The notes under the pieces were generated by a model, which did no database searches, had not been told where the DNA came from, and saw only the letters and a program-made list of their open reading frames with translations. Both the position numbers and the translations under genes were made by a program. Positions 34,329 to 42,377 of a stretch of DNA of 42,991 bases are shown here, piece after piece (positions within the stretch are counted from its first letter, which is position 1; every line of letters starts with the position of its first letter). Source of the DNA: Acidimicrobiaceae bacterium (GTDB taxonomy: Bacteria; Actinomycetota; Acidimicrobiia; Acidimicrobiales; RAAP-2); the NCBI GenBank assembly GCA_003170315.1, contig PNAH01000008.1, forward strand, positions 7,332 through 50,322. Reading direction: 5' to 3'.

Positions 34329-34900
34329 GCGACCGGAAGGTTCCACAGCGCCATCCAGCGCGAGAGGTCCTTCTCGATGGGCAAGTCGTCACCGACGAAT
34401 GATCGCACGCGTAGTTCGAGCTCGTTGTCGCGCTGGTTCGGTCCGGTCGGTGCGAAGGGGTAGAAGGTGCCCTGCTTGAGTAGATAGACCAGGCGAACCG
34501 CGCCGTCACCCGGCGGAGTCTTGGGGACGAAACCGAAGACCGCGCACAAGAGCCGCGGGCCGAGACCGTGTTCCACCATGGTGGTATTGGCCCCGTGAAT
34601 TCTGGTGACGAGGCCGTCGAGCTCGGGATCGGTCACCACCAACCACTTGAATCCCAGATCGTCCGTCGTGACCTTGACGGTGCCGCTCTGGTCATTGAAG
34701 TTGAGCAGCTCGAGGATTTCGTCGTCGGTCGTGATCGTCGTTTCGCCGCTGCCGGCCTTGAAGCACAGTCCGGCGTTGCCGGAAGAGACGAGGTCCAGTT
34801 CACTCTGCAGCGTCAGCGCCGCCGAAGGCAACGCGAAGAGTCCGTCGAGTTTCGGCGCGACTTGCTTGGTGCGACCGAAGAGAGTGTCGCGAAGACCCAC
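34325..34900 (-). CDS. pspAB: PspA-associated protein PspAB
   Basis: A 191-residue protein matching the actinobacterial PspAB family, found beside PspA and of unknown biochemical role. It begins MGLRDTLFGR, then KLDGLFALPSAALTL, and has LGFKWLVVTDPELDGLV and VYLLKQGTFYPFAPTG. It has no membrane segment, so it is probably a cytosolic partner. It starts at GTG 34900, sharing one base with the htpX stop (TAGTG), so translation is coupled. The order pspA-htpX-pspAB supports a shared envelope-stress function. Confidence 0.8.
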   Translation of the reverse strand: MGLRDTLFGRTKQVAPKLDGLFALPSAALTLQSELDLVSSGNAGLCFKAGSGETTITTDDEILELLNFNDQSGTVKVTTDDLGFKWLVVTDPELDGLVTRIHGANTTMVEHGLGPRLLCAVFGFVPKTPPGDGAVRLVYLLKQGTFYPFAPTGPNQRDNELELRVRSFVGDDLPIEKDLSRWMALWNLPVA

Positions 34901-35805
34901 TAGCCGTTGAGTTCGACTTCGAGCTTCTTCAACGCGTCCAGTCGCTTCTCCAACGACGGGTGCGTCGAGAAGAGTGAAGCGGCCGTGTTGCCCGCGAGGG
35001 CCGGAGCGAAGAAGAAGGCGTTCATGCCCTCGGACTTGCGAAGATCGGTGCGCGGAATCTTGCCCATGTCGCCGGTGACGTGCACGAGCGCGCTGGCGAG
35101 CACGCTGGGCTTGCCGATGAGAATCGCTCCCGAGCGGTCGGCCGCGAGTTCGCGGTAGCGCGAGAGGGCCATCGTCAACAAGAAGGCGATGATGTAGATG
35201 ACGATGGAAATGACGAAGGTCAGCAACTCGAGAAGGACGATCTGATTGCCGCTGCGACTACGGCCGCCGCCGGTGAGCAATGCGCCCCACAGCGCGATTC
35301 GACTGACCAATCCGGCGAGCATGCCGACCCCCGAGGCGATCGTCATGATCGCGACGTCGCGGTGGGCCACGTGGCTCAGTTCGTGGGCCAGCACCGCTTC
35401 GAGCTCCTCGTCGTTCAGACGGTTCATCAGACCTCGCGTCGCACAGATCACCGCGTGCTTGGGGCTGCGGCCGGTGGCGAAGGCGTTGGGAATGTCCATC
35501 TCGGCGACGCCGACGCGGGGCTTTTCCATGTTGGCGAGCAAACAGAGCCGGTCCACGATCTCGTGCAGCTTGGGCTCCTGGGCCGGCGTTACCTCTTTGG
35601 CGTGCATCGAGAACATCGCGATCTTGTCCGAGAAGAAATACTGGGAGAACAGCAACCCGGCGCAAATCACGATGACGAAGACCAACTGGACCCCGACGTT
35701 CAAGAGCACCGTGAAGATGATGACGTAGAGGATGACGAGCGCGAGGCCCGTCATGAACATTCGAACGTTCAGCCCGTGGTCACTCTCGATCTTCGACTGG
35801 GCCAT
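34900..35805 (-). CDS. htpX: M48 membrane metalloprotease HtpX
   Basis: A 301-residue inner-membrane zinc protease for misfolded membrane proteins. Two N-terminal hydrophobic segments (~15-37 and ~39-56) precede the catalytic HELSH at 141-145, two more lie at ~153-178 and ~190-213, and the third zinc ligand is Glu219 in YRELAADRSGA. The soluble domain between is typical. It shares one base with the pspA stop (TAATG) and one with the pspAB start. Confidence 0.95.
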   Translation of the reverse strand: MAQSKIESDHGLNVRMFMTGLALVILYVIIFTVLLNVGVQLVFVIVICAGLLFSQYFFSDKIAMFSMHAKEVTPAQEPKLHEIVDRLCLLANMEKPRVGVAEMDIPNAFATGRSPKHAVICATRGLMNRLNDEELEAVLAHELSHVAHRDVAIMTIASGVGMLAGLVSRIALWGALLTGGGRSRSGNQIVLLELLTFVISIVIYIIAFLLTMALSRYRELAADRSGAILIGKPSVLASALVHVTGDMGKIPRTDLRKSEGMNAFFFAPALAGNTAASLFSTHPSLEKRLDALKKLEVELNG

Positions 35806-36575
35806 TACTTGGCCGCTTCGGGGTCGGTCGGGGCATCCGCGGCCGGAGCGTCACCCGAGGGAAGCTCCGACGTGGCCCCGGCCCCGACCTGCGTCTTCAA
35901 CGCCGCGATCTGCGCGTCGATATCCGACGTCCCCTTGGCCTTGTCCAGCTGGGCTTGAATGTCGTCGTTGGTGCTGGTGAGGTCGGTGAGCGCCCCGGAG
36001 GCGAGCAACTCGTCGAGCGCGCCACTGCGGGCTTGCATCTCGGCGACCTTGTCCTGAGCGCGCTGCATCGCGGCCCCGGCGTCACCCATCGAGGTCGAGA
36101 TCCCACTGACCGCTTCGGAGATGTGGGCCGACGCCTCGGCGGCGGTGTAGGTCGCCTTGATCGTCTCTTTCTTGGTGCGGAAGGCCTCGACCTCGGTCTG
36201 GAGGCGCTGGGCGGTGTCGGTCAGTTTTTGTTCCTGTTCGACGATGGTGGCGTGCTGGGTCTCTAAGTCGGCCAGCTGGACCGTGATGGCCTGGCGACGC
36301 GAGAGCGCTTCGCGCGCGAGGGGCTCGTTGTTCTGGCCGAGGGCCGCCTTGGCCTGCTCGGCGAGCTTGTCGCCCTGGCTCTTCAACTGCTCGGCCTGGA
36401 TTTCGACGCGCTTGCGCGCGGTGGCGACATCGGCCACGGCGCGCTTCACCTTGGTGAGGTTGTCGAGCTGCTGTTCGTACGAGAGGTCGAGCGTCTGGCG
36501 GGGGTCCTCCGCCTTGTTCAGCGCCGAGTTCGCCTTGGCCTGAAAGATGGTGCTGACGCGCTTCATGATACCCAT
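35805..36575 (-). CDS. pspA: Phage-shock protein A (PspA/IM30)
   Basis: A 256-residue peripheral membrane protein that polymerises on damaged membranes. It begins MGIMKRVSTIFQAKANSALNKAEDP, the standard amphipathic anchor helix, and continues as the long helical hairpin of the family to ~residue 225. The last 30 residues are Ala/Asp/Pro-rich and disordered. A strong AAGGAG site precedes ATG 36575. It leads the htpX-pspAB operon. Confidence 0.95.
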   Translation of the reverse strand: MGIMKRVSTIFQAKANSALNKAEDPRQTLDLSYEQQLDNLTKVKRAVADVATARKRVEIQAEQLKSQGDKLAEQAKAALGQNNEPLAREALSRRQAITVQLADLETQHATIVEQEQKLTDTAQRLQTEVEAFRTKKETIKATYTAAEASAHISEAVSGISTSMGDAGAAMQRAQDKVAEMQARSGALDELLASGALTDLTSTNDDIQAQLDKAKGTSDIDAQIAALKTQVGAGATSELPSGDAPAADAPTDPEAAK

Positions 36576-36599
36576 GGGAGTCTCCTTAGTTACGAGTCC

Positions 36600-36605
36600 A
36601 CACTA
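36600..36605 (-). promoter_or_regulatory. Possible -10 element (TAGTGT) of the psp operon
   Basis: On the minus strand TAGTGT lies 24 nt before the pspA ATG, leaving a short leader with the AAGGAG ribosome site. The inverted repeat at 36614-36628 falls where the spacer and -35 would be. Confidence 0.35.
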
Positions 36606-36613
36606 GGGGGCCA

Positions 36614-36628
36614 CGCGGGTACCCCGCG
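36614..36628. repeat. Perfect inverted repeat upstream of pspA
   Basis: CGCGGG-TAC-CCCGCG, 6-bp arms. In the purE/pspA gap it could be the end of the purine transcript or an operator of the psp operon. No T-run follows, which argues against a simple terminator. Confidence 0.4.
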
Positions 36629-36662
36629 AACGATATGCCGCCGGTGCATTGTAAGAAAGTCG

Positions 36663-37151
36663 TTAATTTCTCGGCAGGTCGCGGTCCTGTTGGCGGGCGT
36701 GCGTCGCCAACTCTTCACGGTACGCCTCGAGCGCGAGCGCCAACGCGTCGTCACCGAGCGAGAGGATGCGAGCGGCGAGCAGTCCGGCGTTGGCCGCGCC
36801 GTTGACGGCGACGGTGGCGACCGGCACGCCGCGGGGCATCTGGGCCATCGACAATAACGAGTCCAAGCCGTCCAATTGCGCGAGGGCGACCGGCACGCCG
36901 ATGACGGGCAGCGTGGTCACCGCGGCCAACATGCCCGGCAGATGGGCTGCGCCCCCGGCCCCGGCGATCAGGACCTTGAGTCCGCGCGAACGCGCGTTCA
37001 GTCCATATTCGATCATGGCTTCGGGCGTGCGATGGGCCGAGACCACGTGCACCTCGTGGGCAACACCGAAGCGATCCAGGATCGCGACGGCGCCGTTCAT
37101 GATCTCGTGATCCGAAGAACTGCCCATAACGATCCCCACCACTGGCTGCAC
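36663..37151 (-). CDS. purE: N5-carboxyaminoimidazole ribonucleotide mutase
   Basis: A 162-residue enzyme moving the carboxyl group from N5-CAIR to CAIR in purine synthesis. The start is GTG 37151 (GGGAG upstream), giving [18 protein letters not shown]; a longer frame overlaps purK. The substrate loops SSSD (11-14) and [11 protein letters not shown] (37-46) and [10 protein letters not shown] are present. The GTG overlaps the purK stop by one base (TAGTG). Confidence 0.95.
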   Translation of the reverse strand: MQPVVGIVMGSSSDHEIMNGAVAILDRFGVAHEVHVVSAHRTPEAMIEYGLNARSRGLKVLIAGAGGAAHLPGMLAAVTTLPVIGVPVALAQLDGLDSLLSMAQMPRGVPVATVAVNGAANAGLLAARILSLGDDALALALEAYREELATHARQQDRDLPRN

Positions 37152-38305
37152 TATGTCTCCCGTGTCCCCGTGCCGTACGCTCGCGCGCTCTCCCATGCTG
37201 TCACGTGGGCGCTGCGCGCATCGTCGCCCACGACGGTGACGTGACCGAGTTTGCGTCCCGGGCGCCACGACTTGCCGTAGTCGTGCACGTGCGCCCCGGC
37301 GATCTGCCTCGCGCCCTCGATCGATCCGGGCTCGTCGGCACCCACCACGTTGACCATCGCGGCCGAGGCCACGATCGCTTCGGTCGATCCCAGGGCGCGA
37401 CCACTCACGGCCAGCAAGTGGTTGGTGAACTGGCTGGTGCGCGCGCCCTCGATCGTCCAGTGGCCCGTGTTGTGGGGGCGCAGAGCAATCTCATTGACCA
37501 CGAGACCGCGGTCACCAACGAAGAATTCAATGGCGAGCACGCCCACCGCGCCCACCAGGTTCGCGATCTTCCGGCCGAGCCGATTGGCTTCGCGGGCTGT
37601 CGTCTCGTCGACGCCGGCGGGGTAGCGGACTTCGACGCACATGCCCTTGGACTGCACCGTCGAGACGAGGGGGTAGCTGGCGAATTCGCCGTGGACGCCG
37701 CGTACGACGACGAGCGCTAGCTCGCCTTGCAGGTTGAGTCGCTCTTCGACCACGACGCTCGTGGTCGAAGAGAGTTCGTCGATCATCGATATCGTCTCGA
37801 CGCGGCTCTGCGGGAAGAGGACGCCACGTCCGTCGTAACCCCCACGCGCGGCCTTCAATACCGGCGGTCCGACGCTGTCGAGGAAGCCCTTCAACATTGG
37901 ATCGCTCGAGGACGTGACGACGATGAACCGGGGCAGCGGTACGCCCGCGGCGTCGAAGGCCCGGCGCTGATGACCCTTATCCACCGCGAAACGAAGGGCG
38001 CGCGCGCCCGGTCGCACGACGACGCCGCGCGTTTCGAGCGCGGCGATCTGATCGAGATTGACGAGTTCGTGGTCGAAGGTGACGACGTCGACCCGGGACG
38101 CGAGTTCATCGAGCGACTGTGCGTCATCGGGTGATCCGAGAATCGTCACGTCGGCCGTTTCGATCGCTGAATCCTCCGGCGACGAGGCGAGGACCGTCAA
38201 GATGACGCCGGCCCCGTGCGCCGCGTCGCCCATCATCCGAGCCAGCTGGCCTGCTCCCACCACCCCCACTGATACCGGACCAGTAGGTTGGGATTCGATC
38301 AACAC
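37151..38305 (-). CDS. purK: N5-carboxyaminoimidazole ribonucleotide synthase
   Basis: A 384-residue ATP-grasp enzyme making N5-CAIR from AIR, bicarbonate and ATP; PurE next to it uses the product. The N-terminal domain begins [13 protein letters not shown], the ATP-grasp part has [12 protein letters not shown] and [20 protein letters not shown], and the C-terminal part [15 protein letters not shown]. The start is GTG 38305, which follows a TATCGT -10 element at leaderless spacing and has no ribosome site. Confidence 0.95.
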   Translation of the reverse strand: MLIESQPTGPVSVGVVGAGQLARMMGDAAHGAGVILTVLASSPEDSAIETADVTILGSPDDAQSLDELASRVDVVTFDHELVNLDQIAALETRGVVVRPGARALRFAVDKGHQRRAFDAAGVPLPRFIVVTSSSDPMLKGFLDSVGPPVLKAARGGYDGRGVLFPQSRVETISMIDELSSTTSVVVEERLNLQGELALVVVRGVHGEFASYPLVSTVQSKGMCVEVRYPAGVDETTAREANRLGRKIANLVGAVGVLAIEFFVGDRGLVVNEIALRPHNTGHWTIEGARTSQFTNHLLAVSGRALGSTEAIVASAAMVNVVGADEPGSIEGARQIAGAHVHDYGKSWRPGRKLGHVTVVGDDARSAHVTAWESARAYGTGTRET

Positions 38306-38312
38306 GACCGTA

Positions 38313-38318
38313 ACGATA
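38313..38318 (-). promoter_or_regulatory. -10 element (TATCGT), leaderless purK start
   Basis: On the minus strand TATCGT ends 7 nt before GTG 38305. It shares the 35-bp intergenic space with the divergent LLM gene. Confidence 0.45.
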
Positions 38319-38340
38319 TCGGTCGAGCGAGGAGGTCCTC

Positions 38341-39249
38341 ATGGACATCGCCATCGGATTGGCCGTGGATGGACCGATCGAGAAGACGCTCGAGCGCGCC
38401 GCGGGACTGCGAGCGCGCGGCTTCACCCGGATGTGGTCGTCGCAAATATTCGGCCCCGACACCCTCACCGTGCTGGCCGTCGTCGGACGTGAGTTCCGCG
38501 ACCTCGACCTCGGCACGGCCGTGGTACCGATCCAGACGCGCCACCCCACGATGCTGGCCGCCCAGGCCCGCACCGTGCAAGAGGCCATCGGCGGGCGACT
38601 CTCCCTCGGTATCGGCCTCTCCCACAAGGCGGTGGTCGAGGGCATGTGGGGCATCTCCTTCGATCGCCCGGCGAGCTACATGAGCGAATATCTCGAGGCC
38701 CTGGCGCCAATGCTGCGAGGAGAGCGCGTCCAAGTGCACGGTGAACGCGTGAGCGCGACGACCATCGGCGCCTTGGGACCGAGCGAGGTGCGAACGCCCG
38801 GCCTCTTAGTGGCCGCCCTGGCGCCGAAGATGCTCGAGATGGCTGGGACCGTGACCGACGGTACGTTGACGTGGATGACCGGCGTGAAGACGATCGCCAC
38901 GCACGTCGTGCCGACGATCAACGCCGCGGCGGCGGCGGCCGGTCGGCCCACGCCGCGGGTCGTGTGCAGTCTGCCGATCTCGGTGACCGGCGACGTCGCC
39001 GACACCATGGCCAAGGTGAACGAGACGCTCGAGATCTACGGGACGTTGCCGAGCTATCGCGCGATGCTGGACCGCGAAGGGGCGAAAGGTCCGGCTGACG
39101 TCGGTCTCTTCGGCACCCGCGCGCAGGTCCTCGAACAGCTGAATGACTTGGCTGAGGCCGGCGTGACGGAGTTCTCGGCTTCGATGACGGGCGGTGCCGA
39201 CGATCGAGACGAGACCTACGACACGCTGATCGAATACCAGTCGATGTAA
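38341..39249 (+). CDS. LLM-class (probable F420-dependent) oxidoreductase
   Basis: A 302-residue TIM-barrel flavin/F420 enzyme. It begins MDIAIGLAVDGPIEKTLERA and has LGTAVVPIQTRHPTMLAAQARTVQ, GGRLSLGIGLSHK and the family ending around GVTEFSASM. The VQ.A..GRL.LG.G motif marks the cofactor region. Members of this group act in F420H2-linked reduction or degradation reactions; the substrate is not evident. A strong GAGGAGG site precedes the ATG. Confidence 0.9.
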   Translation: MDIAIGLAVDGPIEKTLERAAGLRARGFTRMWSSQIFGPDTLTVLAVVGREFRDLDLGTAVVPIQTRHPTMLAAQARTVQEAIGGRLSLGIGLSHKAVVEGMWGISFDRPASYMSEYLEALAPMLRGERVQVHGERVSATTIGALGPSEVRTPGLLVAALAPKMLEMAGTVTDGTLTWMTGVKTIATHVVPTINAAAAAAGRPTPRVVCSLPISVTGDVADTMAKVNETLEIYGTLPSYRAMLDREGAKGPADVGLFGTRAQVLEQLNDLAEAGVTEFSASMTGGADDRDETYDTLIEYQSM

Positions 39250-39259
39250 GTCGAAAGTA

Positions 39260-39853
39260 TTAGCGCGGCAGTTGCGTGTGCTTGAACTCGTTCAGGTCGC
39301 GCCGGTTCGTCATCAGGGCGAGCAGAGCGGTGATGAGTTCGACCGACTGCGCCGGGTCGTCGCCGGGCTCGCTCATGTAGCGCACGAAGGTCGCTTCGTC
39401 ATCGACGACGAAGGTGGGAACGCCGAAGGCCTCGAAGCGTTCGAACTCCTTGTGACTCGCCGCGATCACATCGTGGGGTCGCCGCGAGGCCACGTCCACG
39501 GCCACCTGGGCCATGTCGACGCCCAGTGGCGCGAGGACGTTACTGATCTCATCGAGCGTCACCAGACGGATCGCGCGATCGTGGCGCGCTCGAAAGAGAG
39601 CTTCGTGCGCGTCGAGAAAGTACTCGTTCTGTTGGTCGCGCACCGAGACCGCGGCCGCCAATGAGAGCAGATCGCCGTCGTACTCGGGGTCGTTCCACAC
39701 GTCGGGGCCGTCACCGTGACTGCCTTGACTGAGCGACCAAGGGACGAAATTGACCTCGAAGTCGGCGCCAGCGCGTAGCGCCTCGATGACGTGGAGGTGG
39801 AGGTTCTTGGCGAAGGGACAGCGGTAGTCAAAGGAGAGATCGAAGGAATGCAT
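39260..39853 (-). CDS. DsbA-family thioredoxin-fold protein with a single active-site Cys
   Basis: A 197-residue cytoplasmic protein (no signal peptide) starting at ATG 39853, MHSFDLSFDYRCPFAK. The fold is DsbA/FrnE-like: CPFA at residues 12-15 in the CxxC position, a helical insert (residues ~60-140), and FEAFGVPTFVVDDEATFV with the cis-Pro typical of thioredoxin folds. The second cysteine of CxxC is Ala, so it cannot be a normal disulfide oxidase; a thiol transferase or isomerase-type role is more likely. The longer frame to 40018 overlaps the next gene and is rejected. Confidence 0.85.
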   Translation of the reverse strand: MHSFDLSFDYRCPFAKNLHLHVIEALRAGADFEVNFVPWSLSQGSHGDGPDVWNDPEYDGDLLSLAAAVSVRDQQNEYFLDAHEALFRARHDRAIRLVTLDEISNVLAPLGVDMAQVAVDVASRRPHDVIAASHKEFERFEAFGVPTFVVDDEATFVRYMSEPGDDPAQSVELITALLALMTNRRDLNEFKHTQLPR

Positions 39854-39860
39854 AACCTTC

Positions 39861-39866
39861 AGCCTA
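39861..39866 (-). promoter_or_regulatory. -10 element (TAGGCT), leaderless DsbA-like gene
   Basis: On the minus strand TAGGCT ends 7 nt before ATG 39853, in the 41-bp gap behind the nuclease gene. A GAAGG lies too close to the ATG to be a normal ribosome site. Confidence 0.4.
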
Positions 39867-39894
39867 AAGGTCAATTCGCAGAAACCCTCGAGTG

Positions 39895-40683
39895 TCAGAC
39901 CGGTACCGCGACGCCGTTCGCGCGACAGAGGTCCTTGTACGAACAGAAGCGACAGGCGTTCACCGACGGGGTCGCCGGGAAGTCGCCGTCGTCGTAGAAG
40001 CGGTTGATCTTCTCCCACGCGCTGGCCGCGGAGTGCGAGCGGGCCTTCACGACGACGTCGGTCACGTTTCGTTCAATGCTCTCGCCCTGGGCCACGTACA
40101 ACAGTCGGATCTTGGCGGGCTTTTCGCCGAGCTGGGCTTCGCACAGCGCGGCGTACAGCTCGGCGTTGGCGAAGGTCTGGGAGTCGTAGTTGCGGTTCGG
40201 CAATCCGCCAGTCTTGTAATCGACGATGGTGAGCGAACCGTCCTGGTCGCGGTCGAGCCGGTCCAGAATGCCGAAGAGCGGCGCGCCGTCGACGATCGCG
40301 CCGAGTCGCAGTTCCACGCCCTCACTGGTGACCGTCGTCGGGTCCTCCATGCGGAAGTAGGTCATGATGATCTCTTCGGTCTCTCGCAGGAGCCGCTTCA
40401 TCATCGCGTCGTCCAGGGCGACGTCGGTTCGCACGTCCTCGGTGAGGATCGCCTCGACGGCTGCCGGGACGAGCTCGCGGGCCCGCTCGATCGTCCGCTC
40501 TTCGGGATTGAGCATGAAGAGCTGCTCGAAGACGAAGTGGGCGAAGCGACCCTTGGCCGTGGCGTAGGAGGCGGGCTGGGGAATGCGTTCGATCGAGGCG
40601 TACTGGTAGCGGCGCGGACAGGTCTGAAAATCCGAGAGTCGAGAGGGGGAGAGCGAGCGAGGCAACTCTTGCGTGAAGGACAT
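39895..40683 (-). CDS. RecB-family PD-(D/E)XK nuclease with predicted Fe-S cluster
   Basis: A 262-residue stand-alone nuclease. The start is ATG 40683 (MSFTQELPRSLSPSRLSDFQ). Catalytic elements are GRFAH (45-49), Asp141 in GILDRLD, and the D-x-K pair Asp155/Lys157 in IVDYKTGG. Cys22 together with Cys244, Cys247 and Cys253 (CRFCSYKDLC) match the four-cysteine Fe-S arrangement of AddB, Cas4 and related exonucleases. No helicase or CRISPR gene is nearby, so a DNA-repair role is inferred. Confidence 0.88.
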   Translation of the reverse strand: MSFTQELPRSLSPSRLSDFQTCPRRYQYASIERIPQPASYATAKGRFAHFVFEQLFMLNPEERTIERARELVPAAVEAILTEDVRTDVALDDAMMKRLLRETEEIIMTYFRMEDPTTVTSEGVELRLGAIVDGAPLFGILDRLDRDQDGSLTIVDYKTGGLPNRNYDSQTFANAELYAALCEAQLGEKPAKIRLLYVAQGESIERNVTDVVVKARSHSAASAWEKINRFYDDGDFPATPSVNACRFCSYKDLCRANGVAVPV

Positions 40684-40689
40684 ATTCCC

Positions 40690-40695
40690 ACCGTA
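40690..40695 (-). promoter_or_regulatory. -10 element (TACGGT), leaderless nuclease gene
   Basis: On the minus strand TACGGT ends 6 nt before ATG 40683. Confidence 0.4.
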
Positions 40696-40747
40696 GGACA
40701 GCGCTGTGACGTCGAGTGACCAAACGCTCACCGACTAGAAATGAAGT

Positions 40748-41053
40748 ATGAAACAACGCGCCGAGGTCACTCGTCACGGCCACGTGGTACGAAGCACACG
40801 ATGGAACGGCGTGCGAGCCGGTGATGCTGTCGTCGTGGACGGCGTCAAGGAAAGACGTCAGCACTGGGTCTTCGTGGCGCACGTCGTCAACGAATCGACG
40901 AACGACGAATGGGTCGAAGTCCGAGGCGGTCGCGTAGGCGAAGCCAAGGGCCGATCGTTTCGACCGGAGGCTATATTCCCAGGTTCTGCGAAGAAGGGTT
41001 CTCGCCTGGTGGGAATGTCGCTAGCGGTGGCTCCGCAACTTCCGATTTCTTGA
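40748..41053 (+). CDS. Conserved-looking unknown protein overlapping the MFS gene
   Basis: A 101-residue basic protein, divergent from the nuclease gene with 64 bp between starts. The first ~75 residues read like a compact beta-rich domain (VRAGDAVVVDG, WVFVAHVVNESTNDEWVEVRGGR, SFRPEAIFP). I cannot name the family with confidence. The last ~27 residues overlap the end of the convergent MFS gene by 83 bp, so the original stop may have been lost or one of the two ends is an extension. A near -10 (TAGAAA) ends 6 nt before the ATG. Confidence 0.65.
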   Translation: MKQRAEVTRHGHVVRSTRWNGVRAGDAVVVDGVKERRQHWVFVAHVVNESTNDEWVEVRGGRVGEAKGRSFRPEAIFPGSAKKGSRLVGMSLAVAPQLPIS

Positions 41054-42281
41054 GGCGGCCCGCGTCGACCTGGTTGATCTTGCGCGAGAGGATGATCCAG
41101 ACTCCCGGGGCGCTGGACAAGAGACTCACCACGACGAAGTAGGTGCGCACGCCCCATTCGGTGGCCAGTAGTCCGGCCACCACCACACCGATGGGCGACA
41201 GCCCCAACGTCATGAACCAGTCGACCGAGCTCACGCGTCCAAGGAGCTCGCGGGGCACCTCGGTTTGCATCATCGACTCCCAGATGACGTTGCCCAGCAG
41301 AAGTAGCGGTGAGGCGACGACCGGAAAGATCATGACCTCCCAGAAATTGGTGGCGATGCCAATGATCAACCCGGAAAGTGACGCGACTGTCCACACGCCC
41401 CACATGACGCGTATTCGTCGTCGAGGCGCCTTCATGTTGGAAGCGACGAGCGCACCGATAGCGCCTGATAGACCCATGACGGCGAAGGTGTATCCCACGA
41501 TCACTTTGCTGTCGTGCAAGGTGTGTCGGAGTAAGTACGGAATCAACACCGCCAAGGGGCTGAACATGATGGCGTTGGTGACGCCCACGGCCACCAACCC
41601 CGTTCGTAACCACCGGGTGGAGCGAACGAAGCGCACGCCTTCTTTGATCTCGGAGATCATCGAGGTACCGGGGGTGCGACGGGGCGTCGGCGTCGGTTTC
41701 ATCAAGAACAGCGCGCTCGCCGAAACCAGAAACGTGGCGCAGTCGACCCCGATCGCCCACGACGTGCTCACGGCGGCGATGACGCCACCGACGGCCGGAC
41801 CGAGCATGTTGCCCATCAGATTGTTCGACAGTGGTCGCACGGCGTTCATAGCGGGCAACAACTCCTCCGGAACGATCTCCGGCGTGAGGGCGGTAATCGC
41901 CGGCATGAAGACCGCGTCGAAGGTTCCGAAGAGCACGGCGAAGAGGAGCAGCTCGTCAAATCTCAAGTGGCCCGTGGCGATCAGGACCACCAGGACGGCC
42001 GTCAACAGCGCGCGAACGCAGTCCGAGATGAGCAGCAGAATCCGACGGGAGAAACGATCGACGATGGCGCCGCCCACTAAGAGAAAGATCACCTGGGGCG
42101 TCGTTCGCGCGGCCACGAACCACGCCAGCTTTGACGCACTGTCGTGCGTCGTGTCGAGCACCAAGAGCGTGAGCGCGACCAGGGCGACGCCGTCGCCGAA
42201 CTGCGAGACGGTCTGGCCCGTCACGAGCAGTCGCGGCTCGCGATGTTTCGCTAGTTGGACGAGGGCGATCTTCTTTTTCAC
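40971..42281 (-). CDS. MFS transporter (EntS-like drug/siderophore efflux group)
   Basis: A 436-residue membrane protein with about twelve hydrophobic segments. The N-terminus REPRLLVTGQTVSQFGDGVALVAL and the loop GGAIVDRFSRRILLL are typical of the MFS_3/EntS-type exporters, as is LGRVSSVDWFMTLGLSPIG. I take GTG 42281 (MKKKIALVQLAKHREP) because TAGTGT ends 8 nt upstream; an ATG at 42353 would add 24 residues and leave only 24 bp to the divergent start. The substrate is unknown. The C-terminal tail (SEVAEPPLATFPPGE) overlaps the convergent gene. Confidence 0.85.
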   Translation of the reverse strand: MKKKIALVQLAKHREPRLLVTGQTVSQFGDGVALVALTLLVLDTTHDSASKLAWFVAARTTPQVIFLLVGGAIVDRFSRRILLLISDCVRALLTAVLVVLIATGHLRFDELLLFAVLFGTFDAVFMPAITALTPEIVPEELLPAMNAVRPLSNNLMGNMLGPAVGGVIAAVSTSWAIGVDCATFLVSASALFLMKPTPTPRRTPGTSMISEIKEGVRFVRSTRWLRTGLVAVGVTNAIMFSPLAVLIPYLLRHTLHDSKVIVGYTFAVMGLSGAIGALVASNMKAPRRRIRVMWGVWTVASLSGLIIGIATNFWEVMIFPVVASPLLLLGNVIWESMMQTEVPRELLGRVSSVDWFMTLGLSPIGVVVAGLLATEWGVRTYFVVVSLLSSAPGVWIILSRKINQVDAGRLKKSEVAEPPLATFPPGENPSSQNLGI

Positions 42282-42289
42282 CAGAGTCG

Positions 42290-42295
42290 ACACTA
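42290..42295 (-). promoter_or_regulatory. Possible -10 element (TAGTGT) of the MFS gene
   Basis: On the minus strand TAGTGT ends 8 nt before GTG 42281, one base more than the common leaderless spacing. Confidence 0.3.
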
Positions 42296-42364
42296 CGTTG
42301 CATTGGAGTCCACGAAGATTCACCAAGTAATTGGCCAAGGGCGCCTGGCCCATTCTTCACTCGG

Positions 42365-42370
42365 TATCGT
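42365..42370 (+). promoter_or_regulatory. -10 element (TATCGT), leaderless DUF2332 gene
   Basis: TATCGT ends 7 nt before GTG 42378, favouring that start over GTG 42369, which overlaps the hexamer. Confidence 0.4.
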
Positions 42371-42377
42371 GAACTCC

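Noticed and set aside
35080..35958. 292-residue open frame opposite htpX
   Set aside because: Antisense to the certain gene htpX, with Asp/Glu/His-rich low-complexity translation.
39854..40018. Longer N-terminus of the DsbA-like protein
   Set aside because: It overlaps the end of the nuclease gene and is Arg/Leu-rich noise; ATG 39853 fits the fold and the -10 spacing.
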